From: JALYZC01 sp035997675
GTDB lineage: Bacteria > Actinomycetota > Thermoleophilia > Solirubrobacterales > Solirubrobacteraceae
Direction of reading: 5' to 3'
DNA length: 5,514 nt
Assembly: GCA_035997675.1 (NCBI GenBank)
Contig: DASYIJ010000250.1
Span: 1 to 5,514 of the forward strand
Shown here: piece by piece, positions 1 through 5,514 of the stretch
How the letters are laid out: every line of letters starts with the position of its first letter
How positions within the stretch are numbered: position 1 is the stretch's first letter
Made by a program: the position numbers and the translations under genes
Notes under the pieces: model-generated
What the model was told of the DNA's origin: nothing
The model's input: the letters and a program-made list of their open reading frames with translations, nothing else
Database searches by the model: none

Positions 1-734
1 CCCGGCTGCCAGAAGCGCAGAGCCACCCAGATCAGCAGCGGGAAGACGACGTAGACCAGGTTCGTGTCCTGAGAGAACACCAGCACGCTGACTCCCGCGA
101 GGGCCGCGCCGACGGCCAGCGCCTCCGCGGCGCGACCCGGCACGCGGTTGAACGGCCAGTGGGTGGCCGCGATGAGCAGGGCGGGAGCCACGATCAGATC
201 GCCGCCCATGTCACCGAGCCACCACGTCCGCCAGGTCGACGCGGCGTTGCCCCACGTCACGGCGTCGCCCACGAGCAGGCTGGCCACGCCGATCGTGGCG
301 CTGACCATGGTGCTCACGATTGCCCCGAGGACGACGAGCCACACGACGTCGCGCACGCGCCTCAGGCTCGGACGAAATCCCGCCACGCGGCGGAGCAGGT
401 ACGCGCCGCATAGGGCCTCCAGCGTGTTGCCGCACGTGATGCCGAGCACGGTGACGAGCGGGACGCCGGTGTCGAGGTTGGTGAGCAGGGCCCCGAGGGC
501 GACGCCCGGCCAGAGCCGGAAGCCGCCGAGCAGGATGGCCGCGAGCGCGATCCCGGTCGGCGCCCAGATCGCGGTGACGCTGTGCGTCTCGTACGCCAGG
601 TCCAGCCCGAGCCGGCCCGCCAGGGTGTAGGCGGCCGCCACGGCCAGTATCTGGAACGCGTAGACCACGCCGTCGCGGCCTTCGAGAGAGGCCCGCAGCG
701 AGGACAGACCTCCGTCTGAGCCGCGCAGTTCCAC
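1..734 (-). CDS. MASE1-domain integral membrane sensor protein, N-terminal part (runs off left edge)
   Basis: Reading the minus strand from 734 gives 244 codons with no stop before the window edge. The product is strongly hydrophobic and matches the MASE1 sensory membrane domain. Seen: a segment around residues 54-78 (TAIWAPTGIAL, then a GGFRLWPGV turn), GNTLEALCGAYLLRR at 102-116, WWLGDMGGDLIVAP at 171-184, and YVVFPLLIWVALRF at 228-241. About seven to eight membrane-spanning stretches are visible. In this family the domain is the input module of histidine kinases, diguanylate cyclases/phosphodiesterases or PP2C-like phosphatases; the output domain here lies outside the window, so the activity is unknown. 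No ATG is available. GTG at 734 is the most upstream start after the in-frame stop at 854. GTG at 668, with GAAGG ten bases before it, is a good alternative that starts just before the first membrane helix. It follows hspR by 71 bases on the same strand. Confidence 0.85.
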   Translation of the reverse strand, partial: MELRGSDGGLSSLRASLEGRDGVVYAFQILAVAAAYTLAGRLGLDLAYETHSVTAIWAPTGIALAAILLGGFRLWPGVALGALLTNLDTGVPLVTVLGITCGNTLEALCGAYLLRRVAGFRPSLRRVRDVVWLVVLGAIVSTMVSATIGVASLLVGDAVTWGNAASTWRTWWLGDMGGDLIVAPALLIAATHWPFNRVPGRAAEALAVGAALAGVSVLVFSQDTNLVYVVFPLLIWVALRFWQP

Positions 735-805
735 GTTCCGCCGTCGCCACCACTGTACGCCTCGGGAGCGGAGGGGGCGATCCCTGTGGGGCGGCGAGAA
801 GCGAC

Positions 806-1291
806 TCAGGATCGCGGCGATCGCCGCACGGGGATCCGCGTCCGCTCCAGATCACTGACCGGAATCAGCGACTCGCCGGGGGGGCGATACGGAACGATCT
901 CGGCACGGAACTCGCGGCGCACGCGCTCGATCTCGGCGGCCATCTCGGCCTCGATCTGCTCGGCGCGTCGCTCCAGCGCCCGCATGCGCCGCGTCATGAC
1001 CTCGATCTGGTCCTCGAGCTCGAACACCCGCTCGACACCGGCGAGGTTCATCCCCAGCTCGGCCGTCATCTCCTGGATGCGGCGCAGCTGCTCGACGTCG
1101 GCGTGCGAGTACAGGCGCGTGCCCTTGGGCGAGCGCTTCGGCTCGATCAGCCCGCGCGCTTCGTACATGCGAAGTGTCTGCGGGTGCATCTCGGCCAGCT
1201 CGGCGGCCACCGAGATCATGAACACCCCGCGATCGCCCTCGACCTCCATGCGGGTCTCGACGCGGGTCGTGCGCGTCCGCCGGACGCCCAT
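806..1291 (-). CDS. hspR: HspR, MerR-family heat-shock transcriptional repressor
   Basis: This 161-residue protein is a MerR-type DNA-binding regulator. Seen: a basic N-terminal arm (1-20), then the winged helix-turn-helix at about 22-92. That domain carries the HspR-typical run GVFMISVAAELAEMHPQTLR, YEARGLIEPKRSPKGTRLYS, and RRIQEMTAELGMNLAGVERV. A charged helix at about 88-130, rich in Glu and Arg, is the likely dimerisation coiled coil. A tail beginning EIVPYRP ends in a basic RIPVRRSPRS. There is no metal-binding Cys. In Streptomyces and Mycobacterium HspR represses dnaK, its own operon and often clpB, with DnaK as co-repressor; here this is inferred from homology and from its place as last gene of the dnaK operon. 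The ATG lies three bases after the dnaJ stop, and AAGGA sits seven bases upstream, which decides this start over the internal ATG at residue 15. The tail past EIVPYRP (about 27 residues) seems a little long for the family. Confidence 0.95.
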   Translation of the reverse strand: MGVRRTRTTRVETRMEVEGDRGVFMISVAAELAEMHPQTLRMYEARGLIEPKRSPKGTRLYSHADVEQLRRIQEMTAELGMNLAGVERVFELEDQIEVMTRRMRALERRAEQIEAEMAAEIERVRREFRAEIVPYRPPGESLIPVSDLERTRIPVRRSPRS

Positions 1292-1294
1292 GGC

Positions 1295-2440
1295 TCAGTC
1301 CTTGGCTCCAGCGCTCGCGCCCGCGCCGGCGGGGAAGAGCTTCGCGCGCGGATCCCCGTTCATGACCTTCGAGAGCTCGTCGACCGCCTGCTCCTGCTCC
1401 TTGGAGAGCGATGCGGGCACGTCGAGGACGAACCGGTAGTGGATGTCGCCGCGACCCTTGCCCTTGAGCCGCGGCGGGCCCTCGCCGCGCAGGCGCTGGA
1501 CCGTGCCGTGCTTGGTCCCGGCGGGCACGCGCAGCTTCTTGGAACCCGACAACGTCGGCACCTCGACCGTTGCGCCGCGGATCGCCTCGGGGATCGTGAT
1601 CGGCACCTCGACCTCGACGTTCTGGCCCTTGCGCTTGAAGATCGGCGAGTCGCTCACGCGCGTGACCACGTAGAGGTCGCCCGGCGGCCCGCCGCGCGGG
1701 CCCGGCTCGCCCTTGCCGGCCAGCCGCACCCGGCTGCCGTCGCGCACGCCGGGCGGGATGGTCACGCGGTAGCGCTTGACCGTCTTCGTCGCTCCCGACC
1801 CGTGGCAGGTCGGGCAGGGATCGGAGATGATCGTGCCGCTGCCGCCGCACTGCGAGCACGGCTGGGAGATCGAGAACAGGCCCTGCCCCTCGGCCTCCAC
1901 GCCCCGACCCTGGCACTTGGGGCAGATCTCGGGAGCGGTGCCGGGCTTGGCGCCGGTCCCGCGGCAGGTCGGGCACGGGGCCGACGTCGGGACGGCGAGC
2001 GGGATCTGCGCGCCCTCGATCGACTGCTCGAACGTGATGCTGACCTCGGTCTCCAGGTCGCGGCCCCGCTGCGCGCCGCCCCGTCCGCGGGCCGCGCCGC
2101 CGCCGCCGCCGCCCGGCGCGGTCGCGCCGCCGAAGAGGTTGGAGAGGATGTCGCCGAATCCGCCGGCGAACGATCCGGGATCGAAGCCGCCGAAGCCGCC
2201 CGGCCCGCCGCCCGCCGCGAACGGACCCGTGCCGCGGTCGTACTGCTTGCGCTTGTCGGGATCGGACAGGACGTCGTGCGCCTCGGAGATCTTCTTGAAG
2301 CGCTCCTCCGCCTGCTTGTCCCCCTTGTTCGTGTCGGGGTGGTACTTCCGCGCGAGCTTGCGGTAGCTCTTCTTGATCTCGTCGGGCGTCGCGTTCTTGG
2401 AGACGCCCAGGACCTCGTAGTAGTCGGTCCGGCCGGCCAT
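1295..2440 (-). CDS. dnaJ: DnaJ, Hsp40 co-chaperone (type I, zinc-finger form)
   Basis: This 381-residue cytosolic co-chaperone binds unfolded clients and stimulates DnaK ATP hydrolysis. All type I domains are visible in order. The J domain (about 5-70) carries the HPD motif at 34-36. A Gly/Phe-rich linker at about 71-126 includes GGGGGG runs. The zinc-binding domain has four intact CxxCxGxG motifs at 156 (CPTCRGTG), 173 (CPKCQGRG), 195 (CSQCGGSG) and 209 (CPTCHGSG). The C-terminal substrate-binding domains span about 220-345 (GEPGPRGGPPGDLYV, then GDIHYRF). A short Ala/Gly tail ends the protein. Length and architecture are normal for the family. The ATG is two bases after the grpE stop and has no strong ribosome binding site of its own, so translation is probably coupled to grpE. 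Actinobacteria often have a second DnaJ elsewhere; this one is the operon copy. Confidence 0.97.
   Translation of the reverse strand: MAGRTDYYEVLGVSKNATPDEIKKSYRKLARKYHPDTNKGDKQAEERFKKISEAHDVLSDPDKRKQYDRGTGPFAAGGGPGGFGGFDPGSFAGGFGDILSNLFGGATAPGGGGGGAARGRGGAQRGRDLETEVSITFEQSIEGAQIPLAVPTSAPCPTCRGTGAKPGTAPEICPKCQGRGVEAEGQGLFSISQPCSQCGGSGTIISDPCPTCHGSGATKTVKRYRVTIPPGVRDGSRVRLAGKGEPGPRGGPPGDLYVVTRVSDSPIFKRKGQNVEVEVPITIPEAIRGATVEVPTLSGSKKLRVPAGTKHGTVQRLRGEGPPRLKGKGRGDIHYRFVLDVPASLSKEQEQAVDELSKVMNGDPRAKLFPAGAGASAGAKD
1299..1303 (-). promoter_or_regulatory. hspR: hspR ribosome binding site inside the dnaJ 3' end
   Basis: AAGGA lies within the last codons of dnaJ, seven bases before the hspR ATG at 1291. 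It decides the hspR start and gives hspR its own initiation signal, unlike grpE and dnaJ, which have only weak ones. Confidence 0.7.
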
Positions 2441-2442
2441 CG

Positions 2443-3075
2443 TTATTCCGCCACCACCACGCGCGCGGGACGCAGCACCACGCCGTTCTGGCGATAGCCG
2501 CGCTGGTAGACCTCGGCCACGGTGCCGGAGGCGGCACCCTCGACCGGCTGCTTGGCCATCGCCTCGTGGAGCTCGGGATCGAACGGCTCGCCCTCGGGCG
2601 AATAGGCCTCGATGCCCACGCGCGCGAGCGCCGCGCTCAGCTCGTTCTCCACCAGGCGGATGCCCTCCACCAGCTTGCGGTCGTGCTCGGTCTCGGCGCC
2701 CGACACGGCCGCGGCCAGCGCGAGCGCCAGGTTGTCGAGGGCGGGCAGCAGCTCGCGCGCGAGCTTGGCCGTGCCGCGGCCCTCGGCCGCCGCCACGTCC
2801 CGAGCCGCCCGCTTGCGGTAGTTCTCGAAGTCCGCCTGCGCGCGCTGGGCCAGCGCGAGGTACTCGTCGCGCTCCGCGGCCTTGGACTGCAGCTCGGCGA
2901 TGTCGCCCTCGAGGCGCTTGGCCTCGTCGCCAGAGGCGGTCTCGGACTCCTCGGGATGCTCGGCCACGTACGCGGCCCGCTCCTCCTCGAAGCCCGAGAC
3001 CGGCGCCTCGGGCGCGTCGACGGGCTCAGACCCGCCGTCGCGCCCGGGCTTGGGCGTCTTGGGATCGGACGTCAC
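2443..3075 (-). CDS. grpE: GrpE, nucleotide exchange factor for DnaK
   Basis: This 210-residue protein releases ADP from DnaK and so resets the chaperone cycle. The N-terminal 50 residues are acidic, Pro/Ser-rich and probably disordered. They are followed by a long charged helix at about 50-100 with AQADFENYRKRA, the typical GrpE dimer stalk, then LLPALDNLALAL at 109-120. The C-terminal beta domain that contacts DnaK holds the GrpE signature FDPELHEAMAKQ at 165-176 and VAEVYQRGYRQNGVVLRPARVVV at the end. The length is within the usual range. The start is GTG: its bases overlap the dnaK stop codon as GTGA, a classic coupling arrangement, and only a weak GAGG lies upstream. There is no ATG in the first part of the frame. 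In some families GrpE acts as the thermosensor of the system; nothing in this sequence settles that here. Confidence 0.96.
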   Translation of the reverse strand: MTSDPKTPKPGRDGGSEPVDAPEAPVSGFEEERAAYVAEHPEESETASGDEAKRLEGDIAELQSKAAERDEYLALAQRAQADFENYRKRAARDVAAAEGRGTAKLARELLPALDNLALALAAAVSGAETEHDRKLVEGIRLVENELSAALARVGIEAYSPEGEPFDPELHEAMAKQPVEGAASGTVAEVYQRGYRQNGVVLRPARVVVAE

Positions 3076-4991
3076 GACTTCTTGCCGCCCTCGTCCACGA
3101 CCTCCGCGTCGACGACCTCTTCCTCCTCGTGCGGCGCCTCGCCGGCGCCGTTGGGGGATCCGTCGCCCGCAGCCGCCGCCTGCTCCTGCTGGGCCTTCTG
3201 GTACATGGCCTCAGAGACCTTGTGGAAGGCCGCCTGCAGCGCCTCGGTCTTGGCGCGGATCTCGGCCGCGTCATCGGACTCCAGCGTGTCGCGAACGGCC
3301 TTGATGGCCTCCTGGATCTCCGTCTTGGCGGACTCGTCCACCTGGTCGCCGAGCTCCGTGAGCTGCTTGTCGGCCTGGTAGGCCGCGTTCTCGCCCTCGT
3401 TGCGGGCCTCGGCCAGCTCGCGCTGGAGACGGTCCTCGTCGGCGTGGGTCTCGGCGTCCGAGACCATCTGCTTGATCTCGTCCTGCGAGAGCCCGGACCC
3501 GGCCTTGATCTCGATCTTCTGCTCCTTGGCGGTCCCCAGGTCCTTGGCGGACACGTTGAGGATGCCGTTGGCGTCGATGTCGAACGCGACCTCGATCTGC
3601 GGGATGCCTCGCGGCGCGGGCGGGATGCCCGTGAGCTGGAACTTGCCCAGCGACTTGTTGTAGGAGGCCATCTCGCGCTCGCCCTGGAGCACATGGATCT
3701 CGACGCTCGGCTGGTTGTCCTCGGCGGTCGAGAACACCTCGCTCTTGCGCGTCGGGATGGTCGTGTTGCGCTCGATCAGCTTCGTCATCACGCCGCCCTT
3801 GGTCTCGATGCCCAGGGTCAACGGGGTGACGTCGAGCAGCAGCACGTCCTTCACGTCGCCGGCCAGCACACCCGCCTGGATGGCGGCGCCGACGGCCACG
3901 ACCTCATCGGGGTTGACGCCGCGGTGCGGGTCCTGCCCGGTGAGCTCCTTGACCTTCTCCTGCACCGAGGGCATACGCGTCATGCCGCCGACCAGTACGA
4001 CGTGGTCGATGTCCGCCGCGCCCTTCTCCTTGGCGTCCTCCAGGGCCTGGCGAACCGGGGCGACGACGCGCTCGAGCAGGTCGCTCGTGAGCTCGTTGAG
4101 CTTCGCGCGCGTCAGGCGCGTGTCCAGGTGCTTGGGGCCCGAGGAGTCGGCGGTGATGAACGGCAGGTTGATCTGCGTCTCCTGGGTGGTGGAGAGCTCG
4201 ATCTTGGCCTTCTCGGCGGCCTCGTACAGCCGCTGGAGGGCCATGTTGTCGGCGGCCAGATCGATGCCCTGGTTCTTCTTGAACTCGGCCACGAGCCAGT
4301 CGACGATCGCCTTGTCGAAGTTGTCGCCGCCGAGGTGGTTGTCACCGGCGGTCGACTTGACCTCGAAGACGCCCTCGCCGATCTCCAGCACCGACACGTC
4401 GAACGTGCCGCCGCCGAGGTCGAAGACGAGGATCGTCTGGTCGTTCTCCTTGTCGAGCCCGTAGGCCAGGGAGGCGGCCGTCGGCTCGTTGATGATGCGC
4501 TTGACGTCGAGTCCGGCGACCTTGCCGGCGTCCTTGGTGGCCTGACGCTGGTCGTCGTTGAAGTAGGCCGGGACGGTGATGACCGCGGCGTCCACGGTCT
4601 CGCCCAGGTAGGCCTCGGCGTCGCTCTTGAGCTTGCCGAGGATCATCGCGCTGATCTCCGGCGGCGAGTACTGCTTGCCGCCGGCTTCGACGCGAGCGTC
4701 GCCGTTGGGCCCAGCGACGACCTTGTACGGGACGATCGACTCCTCCTCCTTCACCTCGGCCTCCTTGCGGCCCATGAAGCGCTTGATGGAGAAGATCGTG
4801 TTCTCGGGGTTGGTCACGGCCTGGCGCTTGGCGACGGTGCCGACGAGGCGCTCGCCGGACTGCGTGAACGCGACCACCGACGGCGTCGTACGACCGCCCT
4901 CGGCGTTCTCGATCACCGTCGGCTCGCCGCCCTCGAGCACGGCCATGCACGAGTTCGTGGTCCCGAGGTCGATTCCGATGGTTTTGCCCAT
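3072..4991 (-). CDS. dnaK: DnaK, Hsp70 molecular chaperone
   Basis: This 639-residue ATP-dependent chaperone binds exposed hydrophobic segments of unfolded proteins in the cytosol. The ATPase domain (1 to about 380) shows the phosphate-1 loop GIDLGTTNSC at 6-15, the catalytic-region Lys70 (SIKRF), AVITVPAYFND at 136-146, the phosphate-2 loop VFDLGGGTFDVS at 189-200, and the adenosine-binding HVVLVGGMTRMP at 330-341. The linker DVLLLDVTP (382-390) leads into the substrate-binding domain, with the well-kept AEDNQPSVEIHVLQGERE and PPAPRGIPQIEVAFDIDANG. The lid is at about 500-605. A Gly/Ala/Glu-rich tail ends EEEEVVDAEVVDE plus GGKKS; the EEVVDAE-type ending is usual for bacterial DnaK. Residues about 77-100 correspond to the insert found in E. 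coli-type Hsp70 and usually missing in Gram-positive ones. The ATG is set by AAGGAG nine bases upstream. It is first gene of the operon and, with HspR, probably part of the feedback loop controlling it. Confidence 0.99.
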   Translation of the reverse strand: MGKTIGIDLGTTNSCMAVLEGGEPTVIENAEGGRTTPSVVAFTQSGERLVGTVAKRQAVTNPENTIFSIKRFMGRKEAEVKEEESIVPYKVVAGPNGDARVEAGGKQYSPPEISAMILGKLKSDAEAYLGETVDAAVITVPAYFNDDQRQATKDAGKVAGLDVKRIINEPTAASLAYGLDKENDQTILVFDLGGGTFDVSVLEIGEGVFEVKSTAGDNHLGGDNFDKAIVDWLVAEFKKNQGIDLAADNMALQRLYEAAEKAKIELSTTQETQINLPFITADSSGPKHLDTRLTRAKLNELTSDLLERVVAPVRQALEDAKEKGAADIDHVVLVGGMTRMPSVQEKVKELTGQDPHRGVNPDEVVAVGAAIQAGVLAGDVKDVLLLDVTPLTLGIETKGGVMTKLIERNTTIPTRKSEVFSTAEDNQPSVEIHVLQGEREMASYNKSLGKFQLTGIPPAPRGIPQIEVAFDIDANGILNVSAKDLGTAKEQKIEIKAGSGLSQDEIKQMVSDAETHADEDRLQRELAEARNEGENAAYQADKQLTELGDQVDESAKTEIQEAIKAVRDTLESDDAAEIRAKTEALQAAFHKVSEAMYQKAQQEQAAAAGDGSPNGAGEAPHEEEEVVDAEVVDEGGKKS

Positions 4992-5000
4992 GTGGGGAAA

Positions 5001-5006
5001 CTCCTT
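5001..5006 (-). promoter_or_regulatory. dnaK: dnaK ribosome binding site
   Basis: AAGGAG on the minus strand lies nine bases upstream of the dnaK ATG at 4991. It is the strongest Shine-Dalgarno sequence in the window and fixes the dnaK start. The flanking bases are less GC-rich than the hairpin upstream, so the site looks open. Confidence 0.85.
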
Positions 5007-5030
5007 GGTTTGCGGGGGAAAGTGCTGTGC

Positions 5031-5047
5031 GGCGGCGAAACGCCGCC
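5031..5047 (-). promoter_or_regulatory. GC-rich hairpin in the dnaK leader
   Basis: In the transcript direction this reads GGCGGCG-TTT-CGCCGCC, a perfect seven-base-pair all-GC stem with a three-base loop. It ends 39 bases before the dnaK ATG and 24 bases before the ribosome binding site. No T-run follows, so it is not a standard intrinsic terminator. If transcription starts upstream near 5080 it would sit in the 5' untranslated RNA, where it could stabilise the message or shape ribosome access. It does not itself include the ribosome binding site, so a simple thermometer is not supported. The structure is seen directly; its function is unknown. Confidence 0.5.
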
Positions 5048-5049
5048 TC

Positions 5050-5070
5050 CGCCTCGCCTTGACTGAGGCG
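5050..5070. repeat. 21-base imperfect inverted repeat upstream of dnaK
   Basis: The plus strand reads CGCCTC, nine spacer bases, then GAGGCG: six-base perfect arms over 21 bases. The left arm is also part of a short direct repeat (CGCCTCGCCT), so an alternative pairing CGCCT-N6-AGGCG exists. The 21-base span equals that of the HspR HAIR operator, but the arm sequence differs from the HAIR consensus. It could be an operator, an RNA stem in the leader, or chance in GC-rich DNA. Confidence 0.35.
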
Positions 5071-5126
5071 CGATGCGGAACAAAATCTTAGTCCGAGTAT
5101 GGCAGATTCGTGCGTGTCAGGCCAGG

Positions 5127-5514
5127 TTAGCGCACACGGCCCGGGCACATCCGCCGCAGCGCGCAATCCGGGCAGGCCGGACGCTGGGCGTGGCAGGTAC
5201 GGCGACCGTGGCGCAGCAGGTTGAGGTGCAGCTCGAGCTCGGCCCCGGGCGGGGTGACGGCCAGCATCTGGTCGTGCAGCTCCTTGAACGGGGCGCCCGG
5301 CCGCAGCAGCCTGAGCCGCTGTCCGACCCGCGCCACGTGGGTGTCCACCGGCACGTCGTGCGCCCCGAACGCGAACAGGAGCACGCAGGCGGCGGTCTTG
5401 CGCCCGACCCCGGGGAGCTCCATGAGGTACGCCCGGGCCTCGTCGACCGGCACCTCGGCGAGCCAACCCAGGTCCAGGGGGTCCCCGATCGCCCGGAGGA
5501 TCGCCTGGATGCGC
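5127..5514 (-). CDS. nth: Endonuclease III family DNA glycosylase/AP lyase, C-terminal part (runs off right edge)
   Basis: The open frame enters from the right edge (first full codon at 5513) and gives 128 residues before TAA at 5129-5127. The N-terminal part, perhaps 80-100 residues, is outside the window. The family removes oxidised pyrimidines from DNA and cuts the abasic site in base-excision repair. Seen: the helix-hairpin-helix LPGVGRKTA with the catalytic Lys, the catalytic Asp in VPVDTHVARV, LLRHGRRTC, and a complete [4Fe-4S] ligand set C-x6-C-x2-C-x5-C (CHAQRPACPDCALRRMC) near the end. Both catalytic residues and all four Cys are intact, so an active enzyme is likely. The segment RIQAILRAIGDPLDLGWLAE differs from E. 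coli Nth and resembles HhH-GPD paralogues, so it may be an Nth-like second copy and not the main Nth. A GTG at 5453 is internal to the frame, not the real start. It is upstream of dnaK on the same strand, with no evident terminator between them. Confidence 0.9.
   Translation of the reverse strand, partial: RIQAILRAIGDPLDLGWLAEVPVDEARAYLMELPGVGRKTAACVLLFAFGAHDVPVDTHVARVGQRLRLLRPGAPFKELHDQMLAVTPPGAELELHLNLLRHGRRTCHAQRPACPDCALRRMCPGRVR

Larger units (their letters stand above)
4992..5126 (-). promoter_or_regulatory. dnaK upstream region: probable operon promoter and leader
   Basis: These 135 non-coding bases lie between the nth stop and the dnaK start and should hold the operon promoter. The least GC-rich stretch is at about 5081-5101. 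On the minus strand it contains two weak -10-like hexamers, TAAGAT (5090-5085) and CATACT (5101-5096). A CTGACA at 5120-5115 resembles a -35 box but is 24 and 13 bases from them, not the usual 17, so the exact promoter is undecided. Half-site resemblances to the HspR operator (consensus CTTGAGT-N7-ACTCAAG) are AGTCAAG at 5064-5058 and ACTAAG at 5092-5087 on the minus strand. Neither has a partner at the right distance. No CIRCE element and no upstream ATG are present. Confidence 0.55.

Noticed and set aside
814..827. Perfect palindrome GCGGCGATCGCCGC at the end of hspR as a terminator or HIP1-type element
   Set aside because: It lies inside the coding frame, gives only a five-base stem as RNA, and no T-run follows. 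The core GCGATCGC occurs only twice (also at 1229-1236), too few to suggest an iterated element.
211..855. Open frame of 214 codons on the minus strand overlapping the hspR end and the membrane protein
   Set aside because: Arg/Gly/Pro-rich with no domain; the neighbouring frame here encodes a clear MASE1 domain with family motifs, so this one is a shadow.
1103..2497. Open frame of 464 codons on the plus strand opposite dnaJ and hspR
   Set aside because: Low-complexity Ala/Arg/Leu composition, no family resemblance, and it covers well-supported genes on the other strand; a compositional shadow.
852..2537. Open frame of 561 codons on the minus strand, shifted relative to grpE, dnaJ and hspR
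   Set aside because: Arg/Pro/Gly-rich out-of-frame reading of real genes; the true frames carry intact domains and start signals.
5015..5030. Possible CIRCE element (AGCACT on the minus strand near dnaK)
   Set aside because: Only part of one arm resembles TTAGCACTC, and there is no GAGTGCTAA partner; the operon has HspR, and no HrcA is in the window.
3129..5066. Open frame of 645 codons on the plus strand opposite dnaK
   Set aside because: It is rich in Leu, Val, Gly, Arg, Asp and His in the pattern expected from reading a high-GC gene backwards, has no recognisable domain, and mirrors dnaK almost fully. Long frames antisense to hsp70 genes are a known by-product of codon bias. No ribosome binding site or promoter supports it.
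5220..5237. TTGAG ... CTCGA inverted pair resembling a HAIR operator
   Set aside because: The spacing is too short, one arm has a mismatch, and it lies inside the nth coding sequence well upstream of the likely promoter.
1..5514. Mobile elements, CRISPR arrays, tRNA or rRNA genes, or a novel multi-gene system
   Set aside because: No transposase, terminal repeats, regularly spaced repeats or RNA gene folds were seen. Nearly all sequence is accounted for by conserved housekeeping genes.

Overview
This window is the heat-shock chaperone locus of a high-GC bacterium. The gene order is dnaK-grpE-dnaJ-hspR, with a MerR-type HspR repressor as the last member. That order, the high GC content and the protein sequences point to an actinobacterium in the broad sense. 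A deep lineage such as Thermoleophilia/Solirubrobacterales fits better than Streptomyces- or Mycobacterium-like groups, because this DnaK keeps the N-terminal insert that I recall those groups lacking. The lineage is an inference from sequence recall; no search was run.

All six genes I can support lie on the minus strand, so they read from right to left. At the right edge (5127-5514) is the 3' part of an endonuclease III family DNA repair glycosylase/lyase, cut by the window end. A 135-base non-coding gap follows (4992-5126). It should hold the dnaK promoter and contains a GC-rich hairpin, a second inverted repeat and a good ribosome binding site. Then come dnaK (3072-4991), grpE (2443-3075, 4-base stop/start overlap with dnaK), dnaJ (1295-2440, 2-base gap) and hspR (806-1291, 3-base gap). 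The tight spacing indicates one translationally coupled operon. After a gap of about 70 bases without a convincing terminator, a MASE1-family integral membrane sensor domain begins (1-734). Its C-terminal output part lies beyond the left edge.

DnaK, DnaJ and GrpE form the Hsp70 folding cycle. DnaJ delivers clients and triggers ATP hydrolysis by DnaK, and GrpE releases ADP. HspR is expected to repress the operon and, in studied actinobacteria, uses DnaK as co-repressor, so that unfolded proteins titrate DnaK and relieve repression. The usual HspR operator (HAIR) is not clearly present upstream of dnaK, which is the main regulatory puzzle here.

The rest looks like an ordinary core-genome region. 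I see no mobile element, CRISPR array, RNA gene or novel defence-like system. The long open frames on the plus strand opposite dnaK and dnaJ are best explained as high-GC shadows. The points most worth a second look are the dnaK leader structures, the DnaK insert and the membrane sensor directly behind hspR.
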